Source: an uncultured Clostridia bacterium (GTDB taxonomy: Bacteria; Bacillota; Clostridia; Christensenellales; Borkfalkiaceae). Taken from it: a stretch of 64,000 bases of DNA. Under the pieces are notes generated by a model. That model made no database searches, was not told where the DNA came from, and saw only the letters and a program-made list of their open reading frames with translations. Positions 6,459-13,995 of this stretch are shown in pieces (positions within the stretch are counted from its first letter, which is position 1; every line of letters begins with the position of its first letter). A program made the translations under genes and the position numbers. The stretch spans positions 1 to 64,000 of the forward strand of contig CANQUL010000002.1 in the NCBI GenBank assembly GCA_947627015.1, in the 5' to 3' direction.

Positions 6459-8918
6459 TTATTCTGCGCTCCGGAACACGAACTCCGTGCCGTCGAAGTC
6501 GACCGAGACGCTTCCGCTGACCGAAATGTTCCCCTGCAGAATTTCTCCCGAGAGACGGTCCTCGAGCAGGCGCTGTACGGTCCGCTTCAGCGGGCGGGCG
6601 CCCATCTCCTCGTTGTATCCCTCTTCCACGAGGCGGTCGAGCGCGCGGTCCGTCACCGTGAGTTCCATGCCCCGCTCCCTGAGCCGTCCCGAGAGGGCGG
6701 AGAGAAGTTTCCGGCAGATGAGGCGTGCGTCCGCTCTCGAGAGCTTGTGGAAGATGACGATCTCATCGATGCGGTTCAGAAATTCGGGCTTGAACTGCCG
6801 TTTGAGTGCACCCTCGATATTCTCCTTCATCTCGTCGTAGGCCGAGCCGTCCGCTCCGCCGCCGAAGCCGAGCGCGCTCTCCTTCACTTCGTGCGCGCCC
6901 ACGTTGGAGGTCAGGATGATGACGGTATTCTTGAAGGAGACGACCCGTCCGCGGCTGTCGGTGAGACGGCCGTCGTCGAGGATCTGCAAGAGGATGTTAA
7001 AGACGTCGGGGTGTGCCTTTTCGATCTCGTCGAAGAGGACGACGGAATAGGGCTTGTGGCGCACCTTTTCGGTAAGACAGCCCTGCGTGTCGTCGTAACC
7101 GACGTATCCGGGCGGAGCGCCGATGATCTTGGTGACCGAGCCCTTTTCCATGAATTCGGACATGTCGAGGCGGATCATCATGCGCTCGTCGCCGAACAGG
7201 CTCTCGGCGAGGGCCTTGGCAAGGTCGGTCTTGCCAACGCCCGTGGGACCGACGAAGATGAAGGACCCGATGGGACGGTTGGGATCTCCCAGCCCCGCGC
7301 GCGCCCTGCGGATGGCCCGTGCGACCGCGGCCACGGCCTCCTCCTGCCCCACGATGCGGCGGTGGAGTTCCTCCTCGAGATGCAGAAGGCGGGTGCTCTC
7401 CTCTTCGGTGAGACGGGAGACGGACACGCCCGTCCAGTCGCTGACGATGGCGGCGATCTCCTCGGCGCGGATGGAGAGATGGGCCTCGTTCCGGCTCTCG
7501 TTCCATGTTCTGCGCACCTCGTCGCTCCGTTCCTGAAGGGCCGCGAGCCTGTCCTCGATCTCGGACAGCCGGTGATAGTCCTTCCACCGGAGGGCCTTGT
7601 CCTGCTCTGCGGTAAGGCGGGCGATCTTTTCTTCGAGCTCGCGGAGTTCCCCGGGCCCGATGAAGGAGTTGAGACGGGCACGGGATGCCGCTTCGTCAAT
7701 GAGGTCGATGGCCTTGTCGGGAAGAAAGCGGTCGGTCACATAGCGGTCGGAGAGCTTGACGGCGGCCTCGATGGCCGAATCGGTAATGACCACGCCGTGA
7801 TGGGCCTCGTATTTGTCCTTGAGCCCCTGCAGGATGATGATGGCGTCCTCCACGGTGGGCTGGTCCACGGTGACGGGCGTAAACCTCCGCTCGAGGGCGG
7901 CGTCCTTTTCGATGAATTTGCGGTACTCCTCCGTCGTCGTCGCGCCCACCGTCTGCAATTCCCCGCGGGCGAGCATGGGCTTTAAGATATTGGAGGCGTC
8001 CATGTTGTTGTCGGACGAACTTCCCGCACCCACGATCATGTGGATCTCGTCGATGAAGAGGATGATGGACTTATCCTTCATGATGGCGTCCGTCACCGTC
8101 TTTAAGCGCTCCTCGAAATCGCCGCGGTAACGCGCCCCCGCGAGGAGGCCCGTCAGGTTGAGCGAAAAGACCTTTTTGCCGCGCAGAAGTTCGGGCACGT
8201 CGCCGTCCACGATGGCCTGTGCAAGTCCTTCGACGACGGCGCTCTTCCCGACGCCCGGTTCGCCCACGAGCACGGGATTGTTCTTGGTGCGGCGGGAGAG
8301 GATCTGGATGACCTTTTCAATCTCCTTCCTCCGCCCGATCACGGGGTCGAGCTTTCCCTCCCGCGCCTTTTTGGTGAGGTCGACGCCGTACTGCATGTAA
8401 TCGGCCGAATCGTCATCCTCGGTCAAGGGGGGACTCGGATTTTTATAGAGCATCCGACGCTGCGGGGGCTCGCGGGTCGCGGGCTCGTCCTTGACTTCCA
8501 CAAACCCGGATACGCTCTTTTCGAGGGCGACGAGATCCGTCCCGATCGACCGCAGAATGCCGACGGCGATGCTGTCATCCTGCATCAGGGTCGCAAGCAG
8601 GACATGCTCCGTCCCGATGAAGGATCCGTGATTGTCGCAAGCGAGCTCCCACGCGACCTCAAAGACCCGTTTGGTGCGCGGCGTATAGCCATGGGTGGCC
8701 GACGAGGCGTTGGAACACTTCCGCTTGAACAGCTCGGTGTAGCGTTCGATCGTCACCCCCGCCCCGACGAGCAGACGGCCGCCCGTACTGTCGTTGACGC
8801 ACAGCATGGCGAGAAGGAAGTGCTCGGTGCCGATGTAGGACGTGTTGTAGCGCTTGGCAAGATCCTGTGCAATGATCTTGACCTGTTGCATGTGTTCGGA
8901 ATATCTTGACGAATCCAT
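6459..8918 (-). CDS. clpC: ATP-dependent unfoldase ClpC
   Basis: 819-residue Hsp100 AAA+ chaperone of the ClpCP protease. Order: double Clp-N repeat (1-150; TEHFLLAML and TEHVLLATL), first AAA+ domain with GEPGVGKS, a middle UVR-type coiled coil ([15 protein letters not shown]) that binds adaptors such as McsA or MecA, second AAA+ domain with GPTGVGKT and LTSNVGAHE followed by ALGFGG (the LGF loop that docks ClpP), and the C-terminal D2-small domain. The ATG at 8918 follows GGAG by 8 nt; the usual ClpC start is shorter than the longer open frame. It is last in an operon with mcsA and mcsB, separated from mcsB by a hairpin without a U-tract. ClpC N-domains recognise arginine-phosphorylated substrates made by McsB. 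Confidence 0.96.
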   Translation of the reverse strand: MDSSRYSEHMQQVKIIAQDLAKRYNTSYIGTEHFLLAMLCVNDSTGGRLLVGAGVTIERYTELFKRKCSNASSATHGYTPRTKRVFEVAWELACDNHGSFIGTEHVLLATLMQDDSIAVGILRSIGTDLVALEKSVSGFVEVKDEPATREPPQRRMLYKNPSPPLTEDDDSADYMQYGVDLTKKAREGKLDPVIGRRKEIEKVIQILSRRTKNNPVLVGEPGVGKSAVVEGLAQAIVDGDVPELLRGKKVFSLNLTGLLAGARYRGDFEERLKTVTDAIMKDKSIILFIDEIHMIVGAGSSSDNNMDASNILKPMLARGELQTVGATTTEEYRKFIEKDAALERRFTPVTVDQPTVEDAIIILQGLKDKYEAHHGVVITDSAIEAAVKLSDRYVTDRFLPDKAIDLIDEAASRARLNSFIGPGELRELEEKIARLTAEQDKALRWKDYHRLSEIEDRLAALQERSDEVRRTWNESRNEAHLSIRAEEIAAIVSDWTGVSVSRLTEEESTRLLHLEEELHRRIVGQEEAVAAVARAIRRARAGLGDPNRPIGSFIFVGPTGVGKTDLAKALAESLFGDERMMIRLDMSEFMEKGSVTKIIGAPPGYVGYDDTQGCLTEKVRHKPYSVVLFDEIEKAHPDVFNILLQILDDGRLTDSRGRVVSFKNTVIILTSNVGAHEVKESALGFGGGADGSAYDEMKENIEGALKRQFKPEFLNRIDEIVIFHKLSRADARLICRKLLSALSGRLRERGMELTVTDRALDRLVEEGYNEEMGARPLKRTVQRLLEDRLSGEILQGNISVSGSVSVDFDGTEFVFRSAE

Positions 8919-8934
8919 ACTTGTCACTCCGATC

Positions 8935-8955
8935 GGCCCGCAACAGAGGCGGGCC
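8935..8955 (-). other. Intercistronic hairpin between mcsB and clpC
   Basis: GGCCCGC/GCGGGCC, 7-bp stem with a 7-nt loop and no following T-run. Probably an mRNA stability or processing element rather than a terminator. Confidence 0.45.
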
Positions 8956-8959
8956 GGTT

Positions 8960-10006
8960 TCAGATTTTGGGATGAAGCGCGCCAATGCGCTCCGAGATGA
9001 GTGCGGCGCGGCGGATGCACTGCTCTTCCAAGGGAAGCGGATGCCCCGCAGCTGCGTCGATCCCCGAGGGCCGCAGATCGATCGCGAGACGGTCGAGTGC
9101 GGACATGCCCCCCTCGAAATCGATGTAACCGATGACGACGCCGAGTTTTAAGTCGGCGATGCGGGCGTTCATTTCACGTTCTTCGAGGCGGCAGCAGTTG
9201 GAAAGGATGCCATAGGAACGGCACACCTTATCCTTTAAGAGCACACCCTCCTCCGCCTTCATGCGGGCGCGCTCCCGGAGCTCGGTCTCCACGATGACGG
9301 AAACGGCCCGCTCCACTTCGGCGAGGAGATCCTCTTCCTTGACGCCGAGCGTCACCTCGTTGCTCACCTGAAAGAGATCCCCCTCTGCGCCGCTCCCCTC
9401 GCCGTACACGCCGCGCACGGTGAGGCCGAGACGGGCGAGGACGGGCAGGATGTGCTTCATGCAGCCCCGCCGCGACAGGGCGGGCAGAAAGAGCATGACG
9501 GAGGCGCGGAGTCCCGTGCCGAGGTTGGAGGGACAGGCGGTGAGGTAGCCGAATTCCCCGTCATAGGCAAAGGGCAGACATTCGGCAACAATCTCGTCGA
9601 TGCCCGCGATGCGCTCATAGGCGCGGTGGACGTCGTACCCCTTCATGAAATACTGTTCGCGGAGGTGGTCCTCCTCGTTGAGCATGAGCGAAATGCTCTC
9701 GTCTTTGGAGATGAGTGCGGCCGAGATGGCCTTGTTGCGGAGAAGTTCGCGCGAGATGAGATAGCGTTCTTTGAGAAGGGCGGCGTGCGCCTCGGGAATG
9801 TCCCGCATGCGGTAGAGGGTGAAGTCCTCGACGTCGGCAAGACGGGATGCGACGAGACGGATCATCTCGGAGGCCTGTTCCTCGGCATGGGGGTCGGAAC
9901 GGAGCCGCCACGGGAAGGGATAGTCGGCAAAATTGCGCGCAAGGCGCATACGGGTCGAATAGGCGACCGATTCGTAGTCCTCGCGGAAGAGCAGATCGGG
10001 CATCAT
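8960..10006 (-). CDS. mcsB: Protein-arginine kinase McsB
   Basis: 348 residues. It phosphorylates arginine side chains of misfolded proteins, marking them for ClpCP. The phosphagen-kinase core is clear: RMRLARNFADYPFPW near residue 18, the substrate and nucleotide motif YLTACPSNLGTGLRASV near residue 160 with the conserved Cys and following Asn-Leu-Gly-Thr-Gly, and LFQVSNEVTLG. C-terminal segments (RPSGIDAAAGHPL) fit the arginine-phosphate binding part. Its ATG overlaps the mcsA stop (ATGA), with GGGGGAGG as ribosome binding site inside mcsA, indicating coupled translation with its activator. Confidence 0.95.
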   Translation of the reverse strand: MMPDLLFREDYESVAYSTRMRLARNFADYPFPWRLRSDPHAEEQASEMIRLVASRLADVEDFTLYRMRDIPEAHAALLKERYLISRELLRNKAISAALISKDESISLMLNEEDHLREQYFMKGYDVHRAYERIAGIDEIVAECLPFAYDGEFGYLTACPSNLGTGLRASVMLFLPALSRRGCMKHILPVLARLGLTVRGVYGEGSGAEGDLFQVSNEVTLGVKEEDLLAEVERAVSVIVETELRERARMKAEEGVLLKDKVCRSYGILSNCCRLEEREMNARIADLKLGVVIGYIDFEGGMSALDRLAIDLRPSGIDAAAGHPLPLEEQCIRRAALISERIGALHPKI

Positions 10007-10476
10007 TCCACCTCCCCCAGCGCCCGCGTGACACCGTCAAGTTCGCTCCGAAGGCGTTCCTCTTCGGCGGCGTCATGGGCGTCCTGCGCCTCTTTGATGC
10101 GCTCCCGGAGCTCCACTTGTCTGCGGAAGAGCTCGTATCGTTTCTCGTTCGTGCCCTCGGGCACCTTTCCCGCATGACGGCTCTTCCCCTGGATCATGCG
10201 CACCGTCTCCATGAGCTCCGCGCGGAAGTAGGTATAGCAGTCGGCGCAGCCCACGAGCCCGGTACGGCGGTAATCGTCAAGCGACACGCCGCACGTCGGA
10301 CAGGTCTTGCGGCGGCCCGCCGTCCTTCCGAGAAAGGACGCGAAAAAGTCCGCGCCCTCGCCTTCGGGATAGAGCCGCGCATAGCAATCGGGACAGAGCG
10401 TGAGCGAGAGCTCGCGGTCGCCCGTCTTTCTGTGATAGACTCTGGCACTGTCCTCGCCGCAGATGGTACAGATCAT
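10003..10476 (-). CDS. mcsA: McsA, zinc-finger activator of McsB
   Basis: 157 residues. McsA binds and activates the arginine kinase McsB and acts with ClpC. Four CxxC pairs are visible: CTICGED, CPDCYA, CPTCGVSL and CADCYTYF, all before residue 85, giving two zinc-binding sites. A C-terminal helical region (RRQVELRERIKEAQDAHDAAEEERLRSEL) is the UVR-type coiled coil expected in McsA. The ribosome binding site GGAGG precedes the ATG by 7 nt. It overlaps both neighbours by 4 nt (DUF1653 upstream, mcsB downstream). The repressor gene ctsR, which normally begins this operon, is not adjacent. Confidence 0.92.
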   Translation of the reverse strand: MICTICGEDSARVYHRKTGDRELSLTLCPDCYARLYPEGEGADFFASFLGRTAGRRKTCPTCGVSLDDYRRTGLVGCADCYTYFRAELMETVRMIQGKSRHAGKVPEGTNEKRYELFRRQVELRERIKEAQDAHDAAEEERLRSELDGVTRALGEVE

Positions 10477-10718
10477 GATGTTTCCTCCCCTTCGGACTCC
10501 TCTTCGAACCGGTAGACCTGCTCGGCCGCGGGATACTTTTTCCGGTCGACTTCGGACAGAAATGCGGACATGGGTCGCGCCCAGAGCTCGCCCGCACCGT
10601 AGAGCGCACGGTATAAGACGAGCGTCCCGCCCGTCTCCGAATCGCGTGCCGTGCCCTCGACTGCGTACCTTCCTCCCTTGAAATGGCGGTACACCGCCCC
10701 AATCTTCAACGTCCTCAT
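10473..10718 (-). CDS. DUF1653 domain protein
   Basis: 81 residues. MRTLKIGAVYRHFKGGRYAVEG, followed by LVLYRALYGAGELWARPMSAFLSEVD, is the pattern of DUF1653 (KPGIYRHYKG...VVYRALYG...VRPLEMF), a small cytoplasmic domain of unknown function. Translational coupling is suggested on both sides by 4-nt ATGA overlaps with the upstream membrane protein and with mcsA. It occupies the position of ctsR in the usual clpC operon, but it has no helix-turn-helix and should not be assumed to replace CtsR. The RPMSAF segment is encoded over a copy of the scattered CGGACATGGGT motif. Confidence 0.75.
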   Translation of the reverse strand: MRTLKIGAVYRHFKGGRYAVEGTARDSETGGTLVLYRALYGAGELWARPMSAFLSEVDRKKYPAAEQVYRFEEESEGEETS

Positions 10719-11773
10719 CGTACGATCCCGTTCCTTCGGATGCCCTCCCATGCGCCGTCGGGCAGCGGGAAGCAGTAGTCGCCGTAGCTGCAAGTGACGC
10801 GGAGGACCGTCTCCGATTGTTCCGCCTTGACGGAGAGGATGTCCTCCCACTTCAGAAAGACGCTCTCGCCGCGGCCGCTCTCCTTCCAATAGAGCCCCTC
10901 GGAATAGAGGGACAGCTCACTGCGGGCCTCCCGCCATGCGATGCCCCCGCGCAGAAGGAGCAAAATGCCGAATACGCCGACGATGGCGCCGACCGTCACC
11001 TGCCAGAGTGCGACAGGAAGGCAGGCGGCCACGAGGACCGCACCGATGCCGAAAAGAAGGTAGGCGCGCTTCCTCCGTGCGGAATCGGGCAGAAAATAGC
11101 GTTCCACCCGGGTGAATTTCTTTTTTTCGGACGTCTGTCCGCGACGCGCGCCTTCGAGCATAAGTCCGTGCCGGTCGAGCGTTTCATAGAGGCGGTCCTT
11201 GGCATCCGTCTGCACGAGTGCGGGCGTTTTTTCCGACCCCTTGTCCGCTTTTTTCTCCTTGATAAGGTAGTGGGACGGGATCTCCATGACGACCGTCCAG
11301 TCCCCCTCTTCCCGCGGCTTCGTCCGGCTGCACACCGAGAAGAACCGCATCTCGCCGTACGGGATGCGCACGCGCGCCTTGTCGGCCCCCGCGTGCAGGA
11401 CGAGCGAGTCCTCTTTGAACGTCGCAAGCGTCCCTTCTCCCACAAAAAAGCTCTCTTCGCCGTCCATGCGCTCGAGAAGGTCGTCCCTCCGGCTGCGGAT
11501 ATCCGGGATCCGGTTGGCGACAGTGACGGAAACAAGCGCAAAGAGCACCGATCCCGCGGCACATCCGCCCAACGCGGAATAGCTCACGACGTCGGACACG
11601 GAGCCGAACTGCCCGAGAAAGAGGCACACGACGATCCCGAACAGGCCGAGGATCGCGAGAAGCGCGAGGGCGAACGCGGTGCCCGTCAGACATTTTTCAA
11701 ACCTTCCGAGCGTCCGTTCCATCTTCTCGCAGAGCAATCGGTCGGCGGGAAGCGCATCGTTTATCTTGTACAT
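10715..11773 (-). CDS. Membrane protein of unknown function upstream of mcsA
   Basis: 352 residues, family not recognised. Two hydrophobic pairs are visible. The first covers about residues 30-56 and 64-86. The second covers about 229-265 and contains YLLFGIGAVLVAACLPVALW and IVGVFGILLLLRGGIAW. A charged soluble domain of about 140 residues lies between the pairs. The C-terminal 80 residues (SELSLYSEGLYWKESGRGESVFLKWEDILSVKAEQ) read like a PH-type beta domain, similar to small bacterial PH/YcxB-like proteins; the central domain has a comparable feel (VGEGTLATFKEDSLVLHAGADKARVRIPYGEM). The ATG follows AAGGAG by 6 nt. It is placed after the XRE gene and overlaps DUF1653 by 4 nt, so it belongs to the mcsA-mcsB-clpC transcript. 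A role in membrane stress sensing is only a guess. Confidence 0.6.
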   Translation of the reverse strand: MYKINDALPADRLLCEKMERTLGRFEKCLTGTAFALALLAILGLFGIVVCLFLGQFGSVSDVVSYSALGGCAAGSVLFALVSVTVANRIPDIRSRRDDLLERMDGEESFFVGEGTLATFKEDSLVLHAGADKARVRIPYGEMRFFSVCSRTKPREEGDWTVVMEIPSHYLIKEKKADKGSEKTPALVQTDAKDRLYETLDRHGLMLEGARRGQTSEKKKFTRVERYFLPDSARRKRAYLLFGIGAVLVAACLPVALWQVTVGAIVGVFGILLLLRGGIAWREARSELSLYSEGLYWKESGRGESVFLKWEDILSVKAEQSETVLRVTCSYGDYCFPLPDGAWEGIRRNGIVR

Positions 11774-11801
11774 GGGTATCTCCTTTGCGGTCTACATAAA
11801 A

Positions 11802-11819
11802 CCGCGCCCGAGGGCGCGG
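11802..11819 (-). terminator. Weak terminator or attenuator after the XRE gene
   Basis: CCGCGCCC/GGGCGCGG stem followed on the minus strand by only TTTT. It sits between the XRE stop and the ribosome binding site of the next gene, where no separate promoter is obvious, so partial read-through is plausible. Confidence 0.5.
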
Positions 11820-11824
11820 CGGTA

Positions 11825-12442
11825 CTATTTTTCGACGCCGGCGCGCTTCCACCACACGAAAAAGAAGAGGGCGAGAAGCTGCAGCGGCACGCCGATGAGA
11901 AAGATGAGCCATAGGGTCGGATGATGGCCGATAATGGCGAATACGGTGAGGTAGATGCAGCCGAGGGCTGTCCAGATGAGCACCGACATGCTGAGAATGC
12001 GCGCGATGCGGTAGTGCCAGATACAGCTGAACACCAATACGACGATGGCCGACGCGGGCACGGCATAGAGAAAGGCGAGCCACAGAAATTTCAGGCCCGG
12101 AAGGATGATGCCGCCGAGCACGAATGCCACGACCGCCGCAAGCCAACATAGGCCCGTGGAGAGAAGGATGATGATGAGCCTCCTCAGGTGACGGGTCTTT
12201 TTCGGCATGATGGGCGCCTCGTCGCTGTGCTCGCGGATGAGGTCGTCGACGGAGACGTTGAAACACTCCGAAAGCTGCACGAGCGTACGCACGTCGGGGA
12301 TCCCGTTGCCCTGTTCCCACTTGGAGACGGACTTATCCGAATACCCGATGCGGTCGGCAAGTTCGAGCTGCGTCATGTTCGTCGTCTTTCTGAGGCGCAT
12401 GATGTTTGTACCGATGATCGACGCAAGTTTTTGTTCGTCCAT
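11825..12442 (-). CDS. XRE-family regulator with C-terminal membrane domain
   Basis: 205 residues. The N-terminal Cro/CI helix-turn-helix (residues about 8-64) is clear: IMRLRKTTNMTQLELADRIG, YSDKSVSKWEQGNGIPD and LSECFNVSVDDL. After a short basic linker, four hydrophobic segments follow (about 88-112, 118-140, 146-166, 172-196), so the DNA-binding domain is tethered to the membrane. Such membrane-anchored XRE proteins are known in Firmicutes but their ligands are mostly unknown. The ATG at 12442 is fixed by a TATAAT ending 6 nt upstream, which excludes the longer frame and implies a leaderless mRNA. The gene is first in the cluster leading to mcsA-clpC and may regulate it; that is inference. 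Confidence 0.82.
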   Translation of the reverse strand: MDEQKLASIIGTNIMRLRKTTNMTQLELADRIGYSDKSVSKWEQGNGIPDVRTLVQLSECFNVSVDDLIREHSDEAPIMPKKTRHLRRLIIILLSTGLCWLAAVVAFVLGGIILPGLKFLWLAFLYAVPASAIVVLVFSCIWHYRIARILSMSVLIWTALGCIYLTVFAIIGHHPTLWLIFLIGVPLQLLALFFFVWWKRAGVEK

Positions 12443-12448
12443 AGGCCT

Positions 12449-12477
12449 ATTATACCACAGATGCGGCATGTTGTCAA
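12449..12477 (-). promoter_or_regulatory. Consensus promoter of the XRE gene
   Basis: Minus strand TTGACA (12472-12477), 17 bp, TATAAT (12449-12454), then AGGCCT and the ATG. Just upstream, CTACTCACAGTAG (about 12483-12495) is a short inverted repeat that could be an autoregulatory site. Confidence 0.8.
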
Positions 12478-12559
12478 TCGTTCTACTCACAGTAGAGTGC
12501 GTTTTCGCAGCTCTACCCGTCGAAATTTCACGAATAGAGTCGGACAGAGAAAGAGTAGG

Positions 12560-12588
12560 TTGCAATCAAGGGCGGGCTGCCTTATAAT
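12560..12588 (+). promoter_or_regulatory. Plus-strand promoter with no coding sequence downstream
   Basis: TTGCAA (12560-12565), 17 bp, TATAAT (12583-12588). No start codon with a ribosome binding site follows before convergent transcription from the rubrerythrin gene. Confidence 0.65.
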
Positions 12589-12594
12589 AAAGGC

Positions 12595-12667
12595 GTAACG
12601 GAAAGCGGTCCCAGCCGCTTCCAAACACTCTCCAAAGGGAAGGCGGTGCGGCGACGCGCCGCCTTTT
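12595..12667 (+). ncRNA. Candidate small RNA
   Basis: The 318-bp gap between the XRE and rubrerythrin genes holds a good plus-strand promoter, and the region after it can fold. AGCGG/CCGCT forms a first hairpin (about 12604-12619), a purine-rich AAAGGGAAGG stretch follows, and a GCGGCG-ACG-CGCCGC stem ends in CTTTTCC (about 12648-12667), resembling an intrinsic terminator. No open frame with a start codon fits. I do not recognise a known riboswitch or RNA family, and no gene on this strand is positioned to be controlled by a leader. Transcript ends are estimates. Confidence 0.4.
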
Positions 12668-12708
12668 CCGTGCCGATTCCGATATCCTTACCCGGTTTCT
12701 TAACAACA

Positions 12709-12734
12709 AGGGGACGGACCGAAGTCCATCCCCT
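12709..12734 (-). terminator. Terminator of the reverse rubrerythrin gene
   Basis: Minus strand stem AGGGGATGGAC/GTCCGTCCCCT with a TTCG tetraloop and one mismatch, followed by TGTTGTT. It could also stop the plus-strand RNA. Confidence 0.7.
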
Positions 12735-12760
12735 CTTCTTTTGTGTTTCTTTTGTCGGAT

Positions 12761-13282
12761 TCAGTTGAAATACCGCTTGAGAAGGCCCTTGAAACCGGCG
12801 CCGTGACGGGCCTCGTCCTTTGCCATCTCGTGAACGGTATCGTGGATGGCGTCGTAGCCGAGCTGCTTGGCGCGCTTTGCGAGATTGAGCTTGCCCTCGC
12901 ACGCACCCGCCTCGGCACTTGCGCGCATCTCGAGGTTGGTTTTGGTGGAATCGGTCACGACTTCGCCGAGGAGTTCCGCGAACTTTGCGGCATGCTCCGC
13001 TTCTTCATAGGCATAGCGCTTGTAAGCCTCGGCCACTTCGGGATAGCCCTCGCGCTCTGCGACGCGCGCCATGGCAAGATACATGCCGACTTCGGTGCAC
13101 TCGCCCGTGAAGTTGGCGCGGAGGCCGTCCATGACCTCCTGATCCTCCACCTTGCCGTCTCCGACATGGTGTTCGCAGGCAAAGGCCTTTTCCTCGATGG
13201 GTTCAAACGTTTTTGCATGGCAGACGGGGCAGACTTCCACGTCGTCGGCGACGATCTCGCCGCATACAGCACATCTTTTCAT
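12761..13282 (-). CDS. Reverse rubrerythrin (NADH peroxidase type)
   Basis: 173 residues. The rubredoxin-like iron site is at the N-terminus ([14 protein letters not shown] and VCPVCHAK, two CxxC pairs before residue 25). The ferritin-like di-iron domain follows ([51 protein letters not shown]). This domain order is the reverse of classical rubrerythrin and matches the clostridial reverse rubrerythrins, which reduce hydrogen peroxide as the terminal part of an NADH peroxidase system in anaerobes. The start at 13282 has AAGGAG 9 nt upstream. It has its own promoter (13315-13343) and terminator, so it is monocistronic. It fits an anaerobe needing oxygen-stress defence. Confidence 0.88.
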   Translation of the reverse strand: MKRCAVCGEIVADDVEVCPVCHAKTFEPIEEKAFACEHHVGDGKVEDQEVMDGLRANFTGECTEVGMYLAMARVAEREGYPEVAEAYKRYAYEEAEHAAKFAELLGEVVTDSTKTNLEMRASAEAGACEGKLNLAKRAKQLGYDAIHDTVHEMAKDEARHGAGFKGLLKRYFN

Positions 13283-13314
13283 ATTGTCGATCTCCTTCAT
13301 AAATTTCTTAATTT

Positions 13315-13343
13315 ATTATACCACATCGCGCGCGCGATTTCAA
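13315..13343 (-). promoter_or_regulatory. Promoter of the reverse rubrerythrin gene
   Basis: Minus strand TTGAAA (13338-13343), 17 bp, TATAAT (13315-13320). The spacer is an alternating CGCGCGCGCG tract. The -35 lies in the last codons of the HAD phosphatase gene. Confidence 0.75.
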
Positions 13344-13993
13344 CGGTTTTCGCAAAATTTTCCGAGAAAATTTTCGAGCTCCGAGGGATCCCGGACAAAG
13401 TTCCGTGCACCCGCTTCCGCGAGCTGTTCGCGCGTACGGTACCCCCAGAGTACGGACACGGGTACCATGCCCGCGTTCTTCGCGGTCAAAACGTCCGGTT
13501 CGCCGTCGCCGACGAGGGCACAGGCCCGCAGCGGAACACGGAGCGAGAGCGCCGCATAGCGGCAAAGCGAGGGGTCGGGCTTGCAGGGGAAGGAACCGTC
13601 GTCGCCGCCGATGAAGTCGAAGAGCCCGGGATAGAACGTCCCGATGACCTTTTCGGCCGAGGCCTGCAGCTTGTTGGTGATGACGGCAAGGCGGACGCCC
13701 CTCTCTTTAAGACGGCATAAGAGCTCCCGCATGCCCGCATACGGACGGGTGAGCGCATTGTCGCTCGCCGTGTAGAGAGCGGCAAATTCGCGCAGGACGG
13801 GAGCGACGTCCGTCCCCGCGGGAAGGGCGCGTTCGATGAGCTTTTTGGCTCCGTTTCCGATATACATCCTCGTATTTTGCTCGTCGACGGGCGGATATCC
13901 GAAGGCGCCGAGCGCGGCGTTCAGAGAGGCACGGATATCGGGGAGCGTATCGAGCAGCGTCCCGTCGAGATCGAAAAAGACAGCGCGTTCCAT
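13340..13993 (-). CDS. HAD-superfamily phosphatase, phosphoglycolate phosphatase-like
   Basis: 217 residues. Motif I FFDLDGTLLDT (catalytic Asp pair) is at the N-terminus; motif II lies in LAVITNKLQ; motif III Lys is in FPCKPDPS; and motif IV is GDGEPDV. The alpha-helical cap between motifs I and II (ASLNAALGAFGYPPVDEQNTR) is the C1 cap of the Gph/PGP group. Likely substrates are 2-phosphoglycolate from DNA repair or another small phosphate ester, but specificity cannot be read. The ATG at 13993 lies just after the argS stop (TGATCATG), so it is cotranscribed with argS. MVPVSVLWGY lies across an antisense copy of the scattered motif. Confidence 0.82.
   Translation of the reverse strand: MERAVFFDLDGTLLDTLPDIRASLNAALGAFGYPPVDEQNTRMYIGNGAKKLIERALPAGTDVAPVLREFAALYTASDNALTRPYAGMRELLCRLKERGVRLAVITNKLQASAEKVIGTFYPGLFDFIGGDDGSFPCKPDPSLCRYAALSLRVPLRACALVGDGEPDVLTAKNAGMVPVSVLWGYRTREQLAEAGARNFVRDPSELENFLGKFCENR
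13453..13466 (+). repeat. Scattered polar motif, CGGACACGGGTACC
   Basis: One mismatch to the consensus (T to C at position 8), antisense within the HAD phosphatase gene. Confidence 0.65.
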
Positions 13994-13995
13994 GA

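Noticed and set aside
12571-12667. A riboswitch controlling reverse rubrerythrin
   Set aside because: The transcript would read against the rubrerythrin gene, so it cannot be its 5' leader.
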